This document shows positions 15,314 through 22,555 of a stretch of DNA of 24,668 nt, piece after piece. Both the position numbers and the translations under genes were made by a program. Source of the stretch: Bacteroidales bacterium (lineage in GTDB: Bacteria > Bacteroidota > Bacteroidia > Bacteroidales > UBA932). The stretch's first letter is position 1. Each line of letters starts with the position of its first letter. Below the pieces are notes generated by a model that was not told where the DNA came from, did not search any database, and saw only the letters and a list, made by a program, of their open reading frames with translations. Location: contig JAFZIX010000162.1 in the NCBI GenBank assembly GCA_017554135.1, forward strand, positions 1 to 24,668. The letters run 5' to 3'.

Positions 15314-16710
15314 GTACAGAGGAACTCTACAAGTTATATTGCGAGTGTGGCTGCAAGGTGACTACCGATAGCCGCAGTGTTCCGCAGGGCTCGATTTTCT
15401 TTGCTCTTCGCGGGGAGAATTTCGATGGCAACGAGTATGCGCTGAAGGCTCTGGAGGCTGGCGCAGAATATGCCGTCGTGAATGATGATGCTGTTGGGGG
15501 TATGGCTGTAGAGACACCCCCCTCCCTAAAGGGCACCCTCCCCCTAGCCGGGGGTGGCAGGGTCGCTCTACAGCATACCCCCACCAGCCAGATTATCCCT
15601 GTTCCAGATCCTTTCAAAGCGTTACAGGAACTGGCGGTATTCCATCGCCGTGCGTTAGGGATCCGGGTTGTGGGGTTGACGGGGACGAATGGCAAGACTA
15701 CTACCAAGGAGTTGATCGCCGCGGCGCTGGGTGCCAAGTTCAAGGTCGCGGCGACCAAGGGCAATCTGAATAATGATATCGGTGTTCCGCTGACGCTGCT
15801 TTCCATTGCTCCCGGCACGGAGATGGCGGTGGTGGAGATGGGTGCTAATCATCCTGATGATATCGCGAAGTTGGTGAAAGTCAGTCAGCCGGATTACGGC
15901 TATATCACCAACGTGGGAAAGGCCCACCTGCTGGGTTTCGGTTCCTACGAAGGTGTGCTGGCGGCCAAGACTGAACTATATAAATGGCTGGGGAGCCACA
16001 GGGGCTCGCTGATATTTGTGAATACGGACTACCCGGACCTGGCGGCTGAGGCAAATAAGCAGGCCTGCCACCAGTGGGAATTCAGCCGCGAATCCATGGG
16101 CGTGGAGGTGCTTCCGGCAACGCCGGAGAATCCTTTCCTGTCGCTGAAAGTCGGCAAAGATGAAATCCATACCCGCCTTGTGGGTGCGTATAATACGGAT
16201 AATGTAATGGCTGCACTGGCCATCTCCGAGTATTTCGGAGTAAAGCGGGCAGATGCCATCCGTGCCATCGAGGCCTATACTCCTGCAAACAGCCGTTCGC
16301 AGTTGCAGAAGACGGAGCGCAATACCCTCATTGTAGATGCCTACAATGCCAATCCCACTTCGATGGGACTGGCCATAGACAACCTTGCAGCCCTTCAGGC
16401 TGATAACAAGATAGCCCTGCTCGGGGATATGCGCGAACTGGGTGAGGCGTCTGTTGAGGAACACAAGAGTATCATTCGTAAACTCGTTTTGGCCGGCATT
16501 CCCGCCTGGCTGGTAGGGGAGGAATTCGGCAAGGCTCTGATGGAATTAGGCATTGTACCCGGAGCAGATCCCATTATAAAAGGCAACTTCCTCACTTCGG
16601 AAAATCTTGCCTCCTACATAGCATCCAACCCCGCTGCCTTCTCCGGCCAGACCATCCTCGTCAAAGGCTCCCGCGGCATCCAGATGGAAAAAACAATCCC
16701 GGAATTATAG
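15310..16710 (+). CDS. murF: UDP-N-acetylmuramoyl-tripeptide--D-alanyl-D-alanine ligase with in-frame insertion
   Basis: MurF adds D-Ala-D-Ala to the UDP-MurNAc-tripeptide in the cytoplasm, the last soluble step of the peptidoglycan precursor. Seen here are the N-terminal substrate domain (TTDSRSVPQGSIFFALRGENFDG), the Mur ligase ATP loop GLTGTNGKTTTKE (122-134), NDIGVPLTLL, VVEMGANHPDDI, ITNVGKAHLLGFGS and the C-terminal domain motif DAYNANPTSM plus GDMRELGE. At 466 residues it is about 29 longer than expected. The excess is residues 63-91, encoded by a palindromic DNA element (15496-15582) placed where other MurFs have a short loop before the conserved ILVxDPLKALQ strand. The frame stays open, so the enzyme is probably functional. 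Its stop overlaps the convergent HicB-like gene by 6 bp. Confidence 0.93.
   Translation: MSTEELYKLYCECGCKVTTDSRSVPQGSIFFALRGENFDGNEYALKALEAGAEYAVVNDDAVGGMAVETPPSLKGTLPLAGGGRVALQHTPTSQIIPVPDPFKALQELAVFHRRALGIRVVGLTGTNGKTTTKELIAAALGAKFKVAATKGNLNNDIGVPLTLLSIAPGTEMAVVEMGANHPDDIAKLVKVSQPDYGYITNVGKAHLLGFGSYEGVLAAKTELYKWLGSHRGSLIFVNTDYPDLAAEANKQACHQWEFSRESMGVEVLPATPENPFLSLKVGKDEIHTRLVGAYNTDNVMAALAISEYFGVKRADAIRAIEAYTPANSRSQLQKTERNTLIVDAYNANPTSMGLAIDNLAALQADNKIALLGDMRELGEASVEEHKSIIRKLVLAGIPAWLVGEEFGKALMELGIVPGADPIIKGNFLTSENLASYIASNPAAFSGQTILVKGSRGIQMEKTIPEL
15495..15583. repeat. Palindromic (REP/MITE-like) element inserted in frame in murF
   Basis: The arms GGGGGTATGGCTGTAGAG (15496-15513) and CTCTACAGCATACCCCC (15566-15582) are inverted copies differing by one extra G. 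Inside is a second hairpin: ACCCT (15535-15539) pairs with AGGGT (15559-15563), and CCCCC (15540-15544) with GGGGG (15550-15554). The unit is 87 bp between arm ends, a multiple of three, and reads without stops. No clear target duplication is visible, and no second copy was noticed in the window. Confidence 0.75.
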
Positions 16711-17112
16711 CGAGGTGTTGATTAACTCATGGCCAAGATTATGGATTGCATCCTGGATCTTGGCTATTTGTGTTTTACGGGGATGGGAGGTGCCGTGGGC
16801 GTATGCCCAGATTTGTTTCGGATGGATTCCTGCCAGGTTTCCAAGGGCTGTGGGAGTAATTATTCCGGTGTAATATTCCAGCATGGTTTGAACGTCCCAG
16901 TTGGTTACAAGTTCATATTCTCCGTCCAGCCACGATGGATATATATATGCCACGTCTTTCCCGTCGCTTTTGACAAGGCGCAGGGTCTCGATTAATTCTC
17001 TTTTTGCGATTTGCGGCGTGGCTCCGGAACCGAACAGTGCCGGATGGTCATTACAGTATGCGCTGTAAGTACCGTCTTTCGCCCGGTTTATTGTAATTTG
17101 TACTCTTTCCAT
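16705..17112 (-). CDS. HicB-like antitoxin/HTH regulator, without a HicA partner
   Basis: I use the ATG at 17112 rather than a TTG at 17151, giving 135 residues. The N-terminal half, ERVQITINRAKDGTYSAYCND followed by GSGATPQIAKRELIETL, has the strand-strand-helix layout of HicB-type partial RNase H folds. The C-terminal ~45 residues (ITPTALGNLAGIHPKQIWAYAHGTSHPRK) form a helix-turn-helix of the kind used for DNA binding. HicB proteins normally neutralise a ~60-residue HicA toxin encoded next to them, but no HicA-like frame is present on either side. A palindrome covers its -7 box, which suggests autoregulation. It could be an antitoxin of a lost pair or a free transcription regulator. Its stop overlaps that of murF. 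Confidence 0.75.
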   Translation of the reverse strand: MERVQITINRAKDGTYSAYCNDHPALFGSGATPQIAKRELIETLRLVKSDGKDVAYIYPSWLDGEYELVTNWDVQTMLEYYTGIITPTALGNLAGIHPKQIWAYAHGTSHPRKTQIAKIQDAIHNLGHELINTSL

Positions 17113-17120
17113 AAGTGCTT

Positions 17121-17152
17121 CAAATATAGAATATTTTCTATAAATCAGCAAG
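17121..17152 (-). promoter_or_regulatory. Promoter with overlapping palindromic operator for the HicB-like gene
   Basis: Minus strand TATATTTG (17121-17128) is a perfect -7 box, with CTTG 20 nt upstream (17149-17152) as a -33-like element. The perfect inverted repeat TATAGAA (17125-17131), 4-nt spacer, TTCTATA (17136-17142) overlaps the -7 box, a standard place for an autorepressor site. The box ends 8 nt before the ATG, so the leader would be very short or absent. Confidence 0.55.
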
Positions 17153-17178
17153 ATTAATTGATAATTTTCTATTAATTT

Positions 17179-18780
17179 CTACCAAGTCCATATTTGGTAC
17201 TGAAGTTTGATGTCTTTGGTGGAGGCGCGGAAATATAAGCGTTGCCTGCACCTTCGGGTGCGATAAGAAATACCTGCTATCAGCGACAGACCTTTTTTCT
17301 GACCGTACCAGGCGGGGACGGTGAAGCAGCCGGGGAGGTCGCGTTCGTAGGAGTAGATGCGGGAGGTCCAGTTAGGGGTGTCGCAGATGGTGCCGCGGAG
17401 GTAAATGGAGGCCTGGAAGCGGGCGGTGTCACGAGCCGTTTTGTATCCCAGTTCCAGGTAGGCGAGGCCTCCGGCTTTGTAGTCGGCGGTTTGCACTCCG
17501 TTAAGCCGCAGACATCCCTGCAGTGGCCCTTTGGAGGCCTTGAGGTCCAGACGGAGGTCGTGCCTCCAGACGGCGGAATAGCCGTCTCCGGATGGGCTGA
17601 CCTGCATCCTTTCCACCCAACGGATGACGGGAGAGATCTGCCATGCACCCCATTCGAAAGACGGGCTGGCATTGACCACGGACTTGAACTGCTGGTAGTT
17701 TTTCTTCCGCAGGCGGAGTTTCTCTGGATGAACGGCCATATCCACCGTGCAGTTCAGCCACTTCCGGGCGAATCCCGCCGCGATGCCCGCCTCATCGCGC
17801 ACCGCACCGGAGGAGCGCACCGCACCGGCACCGGGAGCGGAATAGCCAGGGGAGTAGTAGCGCAGCAGGATGCTGGCGGAGGTCTTATATTCCGGCGCCC
17901 AGGTGGTTCCTGCCAGTGCAGCGGCCCCATCATCCCACGCCGCTTCCCCGAAAAGGGTGAGATGCCCCAGACCCTTCTTCCAGTCGGCGGAGAAACCGCT
18001 CTTGCCGGAATCGAGGAAACCGTTAAGGCCGATGGAAGCACTGCGGCCGTGCCATCCGGCGGAAGCCAGCAGGGCCCCGCTATCAGTCGCTCCTGCCGCC
18101 AGCATGGTGCTCCGTCCGCTATAATCCAGGCAGATGCCGCGGTACGAGGGAGAGAAGGAACCTGTGCCGGAGAAGCCGGAGCCGTTGCGGCTGAAACTGC
18201 CGGCGCTGGGAAATCCGCTCAGCGAGAAACCGCTCCAGAGCAGCAGCCCCTGCCCGAAACGGGCGTTAAAATCCCCCAAAACGGCCTTCCACGGGCGCTT
18301 GCCATAGATAACGGCGCTGGCGGTCGTGCTCTCCCGGCGGGACAGGTAGAACTCCGCCCTCTCCCCATAAGACAGGTGGTATTTGCCTGCGAGGGTGGTG
18401 CCCGCCTCTTTCACTACCGCCCGCGCGGTGGCATCCTGCCTGATGCTGCGGTAGTGCCTTTTTCCGGCAGGAGAGTGGCTCTCGAAGGACAGGAACAGCG
18501 CCAGCGCCTGTGCCACGGGCGGTGTGAATCCCGGCACCCTGCCCAGTTCCGTGGCGGAGAGGATATCACCGGTGCGCCCGATGTAGTCCTGGATGCTGGC
18601 AATCTGGTAGTCGCTGAAAAGCCCGCTGGCGCGCATACGCGCCGTAGACGCCAGGTTAATGCACACGGGATTAGCCGCGAGGCTCTCAAATCTCTCCATC
18701 TCGCTTTCCTCAAGTTCCTCCGGGCTGCCGGCACCCGTGATAATCAAAACGGCCTCAATCAAAGACATCATCAATCTCAT
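17179..18780 (-). CDS. Helix-hairpin-helix protein with outer-membrane beta-barrel-like C-terminus
   Basis: The first ATG (18780) gives 533 residues; a TTG at 18819 is possible but less likely. The N-terminus, MRLMMSLIEAVLIITGAG, is a weak signal-like segment. Residues ~18-92 contain paired helix-hairpin-helix units similar to ComEA/T2SK-type HhH (SIQDYIGRTGDILSATELGRVPGF). From ~130 on the protein is a series of alternating amphipathic strands rich in Gly, Ser, Tyr and Trp, for example KYHLSYGERAEFYLSRRE, ending in LQYQIWTW with a terminal aromatic residue as in outer-membrane barrels. Similar HhH-barrel proteins of unknown function occur across Bacteroidetes. It is divergent from hpt. A 14-bp direct repeat (17797-17828) adds a duplicated GAVR. 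Function not known. Confidence 0.72.
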   Translation of the reverse strand: MRLMMSLIEAVLIITGAGSPEELEESEMERFESLAANPVCINLASTARMRASGLFSDYQIASIQDYIGRTGDILSATELGRVPGFTPPVAQALALFLSFESHSPAGKRHYRSIRQDATARAVVKEAGTTLAGKYHLSYGERAEFYLSRRESTTASAVIYGKRPWKAVLGDFNARFGQGLLLWSGFSLSGFPSAGSFSRNGSGFSGTGSFSPSYRGICLDYSGRSTMLAAGATDSGALLASAGWHGRSASIGLNGFLDSGKSGFSADWKKGLGHLTLFGEAAWDDGAAALAGTTWAPEYKTSASILLRYYSPGYSAPGAGAVRSSGAVRDEAGIAAGFARKWLNCTVDMAVHPEKLRLRKKNYQQFKSVVNASPSFEWGAWQISPVIRWVERMQVSPSGDGYSAVWRHDLRLDLKASKGPLQGCLRLNGVQTADYKAGGLAYLELGYKTARDTARFQASIYLRGTICDTPNWTSRIYSYERDLPGCFTVPAWYGQKKGLSLIAGISYRTRRCRQRLYFRASTKDIKLQYQIWTW

Positions 18781-18843
18781 GGGCGCAATATAGGGGAGGG
18801 AAACAGCAATGTCAATCAAATAAATGCATATCGAAAACTTTTT

Positions 18844-18876
18844 TAAGTTTGCGTATCGGAAATATTTGTAACTTTA
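18844..18876 (+). promoter_or_regulatory. Promoter region of the hpt-adk unit
   Basis: TAAGTTTG at 18844-18851 is a perfect -7 box and shares TTTAAGTTTGC with the repeats near 1750-1787. Its TTTG also lies 17 nt upstream of TAACTTTA (18869-18876), a one-mismatch -7 box. Either could drive hpt, giving a leader of roughly 13 to 38 nt. Confidence 0.5.
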
Positions 18877-18894
18877 TGCATTGAAACTTAAAAT

Positions 18895-19464
18895 ATGGAT
18901 AAAGTTTATATTCACGACAAGGTCTTCGTGCCTTTCATCCCCTTTGAGAAAATCTCGCAAATCATTGATTCTGTGGCAGATAAGCTGAATGGTGATTTTT
19001 GTGACGCGGATCATGACTATGCCCGCCCGTCAGAAAAGGAAGATGCGCCTGTGCTTCTTTGCATTCTTCACGGATCCATCCTTTTCACCGGAGAACTTCT
19101 CAAACGCCTTAACTTCCCCGTCGAACTTGCCTCGATGAAACTGTCTTCATATGTTGGCACCACATCTACCGGGGTGGTCAAGGAAAAAGCACCTCTCAGC
19201 ACCGACATCACCGGCAAGACGGTGATAGTATGCGAAGACATCGTGGATACAGGAACTACTATTGTCGCCCTGAAGCAGAAACTGCTGGACAAGGGAGCAA
19301 AAGACGTCAAACTTTGCACGATGCTGCTCAAGCCCGAGGTTTTCTGCAACCGCTGCGAGTTGGATTACGTCGGGGCCGAGATTCCAAATCGTTTCATAGT
19401 CGGTTTCGGGCTGGATTACGATGAATACGGCCGCAACCTGAAAGATATTTACGTATTAGAATAA
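18895..19464 (+). CDS. hpt: Hypoxanthine phosphoribosyltransferase
   Basis: Hpt converts hypoxanthine and guanine with PRPP into IMP and GMP (purine salvage, cytoplasm). The 189-residue protein shows the type I phosphoribosyltransferase fold. LLCILHGSILFTGELLKRL is the PPi loop region. The flexible catalytic loop is around KLSSYVGTTSTG. The PRPP motif is VIVCEDIVDTGTT (residues 110-122), and the purine-binding end is RFIVGFGLDYDEYGRNL. Length and order are normal. It begins with an A-rich leader and is followed after 5 bp by adk, a pairing that groups purine salvage with adenylate balance and is common in Bacteroidetes. Confidence 0.95.
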   Translation: MDKVYIHDKVFVPFIPFEKISQIIDSVADKLNGDFCDADHDYARPSEKEDAPVLLCILHGSILFTGELLKRLNFPVELASMKLSSYVGTTSTGVVKEKAPLSTDITGKTVIVCEDIVDTGTTIVALKQKLLDKGAKDVKLCTMLLKPEVFCNRCELDYVGAEIPNRFIVGFGLDYDEYGRNLKDIYVLE

Positions 19465-19469
19465 CAGAT

Positions 19470-20042
19470 ATGAAGTATTTCATCATGTTCGGCCCTCCCG
19501 GGGCCGGGAAAGGAACCCACGCGGCTGCGTTGGTGGAAAAGTTTAATCTTAAGCATATCTCTACCGGAGAACTGCTGCGCAGCGAAATAGCCGCCGGCAC
19601 CGAGTTGGGCAAGCAGGCCCAGTCACTGATTGAGAAGGGTGATTTCGTGCCCGATGTGGTCGTGGAAGGCATGATTGCAAACACTTTTGCCGCCAATCCT
19701 CACGTGAATGGATTCCTTCTCGACGGGTTCCCCCGCACCATACAGCAGGCCATAGACCTGGACGAGATGCTGGAATCCCGCGACGAATATGTGACGGGCG
19801 TCATCTCACTGATGATTCCGGATGAGGTCATCAAGGAACGCATCAAGGGCCGCGCCCTGATAGAAGGCCGCGCCGACGATGCCAACGATGAGACCATCGC
19901 CAACCGCATCCGCACCTATCACGCCAAGACAGAGCCCCTTATCGAAATATACAAGGAAAAGGGCGTCTATCACGAAATCAACGGCGTGGGCACTATTCCG
20001 GAGGTGGAACAGCGCGTCATCGACCTGATGGACAAGCTTTAG
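19470..20042 (+). CDS. adk: Adenylate kinase (short-lid form)
   Basis: Adk interconverts ATP + AMP and 2 ADP in the cytoplasm. The 190-residue protein has the P-loop GPPGAGKGT (8-16), the AMP-binding segment STGELLRSEI (31-40), DGFPRT (85-90) and the lid arginines in IKGRALIEGRADD followed by RIRTYHAKTEPLIEIY. The lid is short and lacks the four-cysteine zinc site seen in long-lid enzymes. The gene starts 5 bp after hpt and is followed after 3 bp by the outer-membrane protein gene, so all three are probably one transcript. Confidence 0.97.
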   Translation: MKYFIMFGPPGAGKGTHAAALVEKFNLKHISTGELLRSEIAAGTELGKQAQSLIEKGDFVPDVVVEGMIANTFAANPHVNGFLLDGFPRTIQQAIDLDEMLESRDEYVTGVISLMIPDEVIKERIKGRALIEGRADDANDETIANRIRTYHAKTEPLIEIYKEKGVYHEINGVGTIPEVEQRVIDLMDKL

Positions 20043-20045
20043 CAT

Positions 20046-21113
20046 ATGCGCCGTCTCCTGCTCCTGCTCGTGCTTTCTGCTGCTGCCGTTCCCGGTCTGG
20101 CGCAGAAGTTCGTGTATGGCTCGTATTTCGATTATTACTTCGACAATCGCGAGTTCGACCGTTCACACGAGAAATATATGGAGTCGGAGACCTTGCATTC
20201 GGTGCTGGTGGCTCCGGAAATCGGCCTGTCTTTCAAACAGGGTGAGAACACCGAGCACCGTGTGCTTCTCGGAACCGATGTCCTCAAGGATACGGGTTCC
20301 GGTTCAAAACCGTCAGATGCCTTCCGGGAATTGATGATTTATTATAATATCCGCAGCCGCTTCGGGACCAATCGCAGTTTCGAGGCGGCCGCGGGCGTTT
20401 TTCCCCGCCGGCTGCTGGGCGGCAGTTACAGTCGGGCCATCTGGAGCGATGCCCAGACCTTCTACGACATGAACATGGAAGGCGTGCTGCTGAAGTACGG
20501 TGCCGACCGGTTCAACGCCGAAATCGGTTGCGACTGGATGGGGATGTATTCCGCCGACAGACGCGAGCGTTTCCAGATATTCTCGTCCGGAGAATGGAAG
20601 GTAAGTGGCTGGCTTTCAGCCGGATGGGGGCTGAGTTTCTATCATTATGCCACCTCTGCGGTGGCGCACAACGTCATCGACAACCATCTGCTGAATCCAT
20701 GGATTAAGGCCGATGCCGCTGGATATGTGCCTTTCTTTACCGAACTATCGCTCCAGGCCGGCGCGCTTGCGGGATATCAGCGTTCCAGGGAGATAGATGC
20801 CGACCCGGCGCTGCCTGCCGGGGCGGAATTCATCTTCCGCGCAGCAAGAAAGAGTCTCTGCCTGCAGAGCAGCCTGTATGCGGGGGATGACCTTTACCAT
20901 TATTACGATTATCCCGCACCGGAGGGAGGCAACTACGGAGCGGATCTTTATCCCGGGGAAAACACCTACCATGGCTTCTACAACCGCTCGGAGTTGATCT
21001 GGACCCCGCGCATCACAAAGAAACTGGCGCTGCAGATCGTGGCCGCCTTCCACTTCGACGGAAGCGGTTATCTCGGCTGCCAGCAGGTCGTTCGCCTGAA
21101 ACTCGGGCTTTAG
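20046..21113 (+). CDS. Outer-membrane beta-barrel-like protein, function unknown
   Basis: This 355-residue protein has a clear Sec signal with a signal peptidase I site, MRRLLLLLVLSAAAVPGLAQ. The mature part is made of alternating strands with many aromatic residues (FVYGSYFDYYFDNREF, RFNAEIGCDWMGMY, WLSAGWGLSFYHYAT). It ends in CQQVVRLKLGL, a terminal strand as in outer-membrane barrels. Roughly 14-16 strands would fit the length, but I did not count them reliably. Family not recognised. It begins 3 bp after adk, which links it to the hpt-adk transcript without an obvious functional tie, and its stop overlaps the stop of the facing antiporter gene by 4 bp. It could be a porin-like channel, but that is a guess from shape alone. 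Confidence 0.7.
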   Translation: MRRLLLLLVLSAAAVPGLAQKFVYGSYFDYYFDNREFDRSHEKYMESETLHSVLVAPEIGLSFKQGENTEHRVLLGTDVLKDTGSGSKPSDAFRELMIYYNIRSRFGTNRSFEAAAGVFPRRLLGGSYSRAIWSDAQTFYDMNMEGVLLKYGADRFNAEIGCDWMGMYSADRRERFQIFSSGEWKVSGWLSAGWGLSFYHYATSAVAHNVIDNHLLNPWIKADAAGYVPFFTELSLQAGALAGYQRSREIDADPALPAGAEFIFRAARKSLCLQSSLYAGDDLYHYYDYPAPEGGNYGADLYPGENTYHGFYNRSELIWTPRITKKLALQIVAAFHFDGSGYLGCQQVVRLKLGL

Positions 21114-22555
21114 TTTTTCTTGAAGATTTTATACCCCAGCGCCGCTATGAGAATGCTCATCAGCGGGCTCAGTATGTTGAAGAAGCAATAGGGAAGATAG
21201 ACTAGTGTCGGGGTGGCCAGTATGGTCGCCTGCGTCATGCCGCAGGTGTTCCAGGGCACAAGCACCGAGGTCACTGTCGCAGAATCCTCCACGGAACGGC
21301 TCAGGAGACGGTTTTCATAGTTTCCGTCTTCGTATATATCCTTGAAGATGTTGGCCGTGAGCATGATGGAAAGATATTGGTCGCAGACCAGGGTGTTGAG
21401 GGTGGCGCCGGTTGCTACTGTTGAGGTCACCAGTCCGGTGCGGTTGCCGGTGAACTTGCGCATGGCCTTTATGATGGTATCTATCATTCCGCCGGCCCTC
21501 ATGCATGCACCGAAGCACATGGCGCAGATAATAAGATAGATGGTGTTGAGCATTCCTATCATTCCGCGGGAAGATACCAGTTCGTTCACATGAGGATCCC
21601 CGGTCTCCACCGGCACAGTGTTATATATGCTTTCGATGGTGCCGGCAAGCATCAGTTTCCAATGGGTCAGAGGTCCTTCGATACCGTGCTTGAGAGCGGC
21701 GTTCTGCCCTATTTCACGGATTATATCCGGCTGGAAAACCACTGCGGCGACGGCCGCCATCAGTGTGGACAGGGCCAGCACTATGAGGGCGGGCATTTTC
21801 CGTGCAATCATCACACCGGTCAGAAGCGGCACAATCAGAAGCCAGGGGGTTATATGGAACTTTGAACTGAGGATCCCGGTGAAGGTGCTCATGTCCGCGG
21901 GGTTGTCCGGGGTTCCAGTCAGGCCGATAACGGTAAAGGCTGTCAGCGCTATCACGAAGGATGGCACCGTGGTGATGAGCATGTAGCGTATATGGGTGAA
22001 CAGCGGAGTTTCTGATATGGAAGAGGCCAGGACAGTGGTGTCTGACAGGGGGGAGATCTTATCCCCGAAATATGCCCCGGAGATGATTGCACCGGCAATC
22101 AGCCCTTCGTGGAAGCCTTCAGCCTTGCCTATTCCCAGCAGCGCTACGCCTATTGTGGCGATGGTGGTCCAGGAACTGCCCAGCATCAGCGATACGGCTG
22201 CGCATATAAGGCAGGCTGCAGGAAGGAACAGTTTCGGGGAGATTATCTTCACACCATAGCATATCATAGTCGGAACTATTCCGCTCATGGTCCAGGTGCC
22301 GGAAATGGCGCCGATAAGCAACAGAATCACTATTGCCGACGTGACATTGCCTATATTGGCCTTGATGGCTTCTTCAAATGCCTTCCATGGGGCCTTGAAC
22401 AACCACATCGACAGCCAAATGGCCACGCCGGAGGCGAACAGCAGCGCAACCTGGCTGGCGCCCTGTATGGAATCGCTGCCCAGTATGCTGATGTTGAATG
22501 CCAGCATGGCAATCAGGACCAGTATCGGGATTAGTGATATTAAGGTCTTTTTCAT
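21110..22555 (-). CDS. nhaC: NhaC-type Na+/H+ antiporter
   Basis: This is a 481-residue inner-membrane protein with about 11-12 helices. The start ATG at 22555 overlaps the upstream stop as ATGA, so it is chosen over a start at 22594 that would add a charged extension. Family marks of NhaC include SLMLGSSWTTIATIGVALLGIG, GAIISGAYFGDKISPLSDTTVLASS and, in the second half, SVEDSATVTSVLVPWNTCGMTQATIL. NhaC proteins exchange sodium for protons in pH and salt homeostasis; relatives also exchange organic acids (malate-lactate), so the substrate is not certain. It is co-translated with the PPDK_N gene upstream and meets the barrel gene end to end, with a 4-bp overlap. Confidence 0.9.
   Translation of the reverse strand: MKKTLISLIPILVLIAMLAFNISILGSDSIQGASQVALLFASGVAIWLSMWLFKAPWKAFEEAIKANIGNVTSAIVILLLIGAISGTWTMSGIVPTMICYGVKIISPKLFLPAACLICAAVSLMLGSSWTTIATIGVALLGIGKAEGFHEGLIAGAIISGAYFGDKISPLSDTTVLASSISETPLFTHIRYMLITTVPSFVIALTAFTVIGLTGTPDNPADMSTFTGILSSKFHITPWLLIVPLLTGVMIARKMPALIVLALSTLMAAVAAVVFQPDIIREIGQNAALKHGIEGPLTHWKLMLAGTIESIYNTVPVETGDPHVNELVSSRGMIGMLNTIYLIICAMCFGACMRAGGMIDTIIKAMRKFTGNRTGLVTSTVATGATLNTLVCDQYLSIMLTANIFKDIYEDGNYENRLLSRSVEDSATVTSVLVPWNTCGMTQATILATPTLVYLPYCFFNILSPLMSILIAALGYKIFKKN

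Noticed and set aside
16705..17178. HicA toxin partner for the HicB-like gene
   Set aside because: No ~60-codon frame with a HicA-like GxxHxx motif exists on either side; the neighbours are murF and the HhH-barrel gene.
17248..17262. GCACC/GGGTGC hairpin near the 3' end of the HhH-barrel gene
   Set aside because: It lies within the coding region and has no T-run in either direction, so it is not supported as a terminator.
17242..18846. Long plus-strand reading frame (534 codons) opposite the HhH-barrel gene
   Set aside because: It is antisense to a well-supported gene in GC-rich DNA, has no recognisable domain, and its composition is that of a frame shadow.
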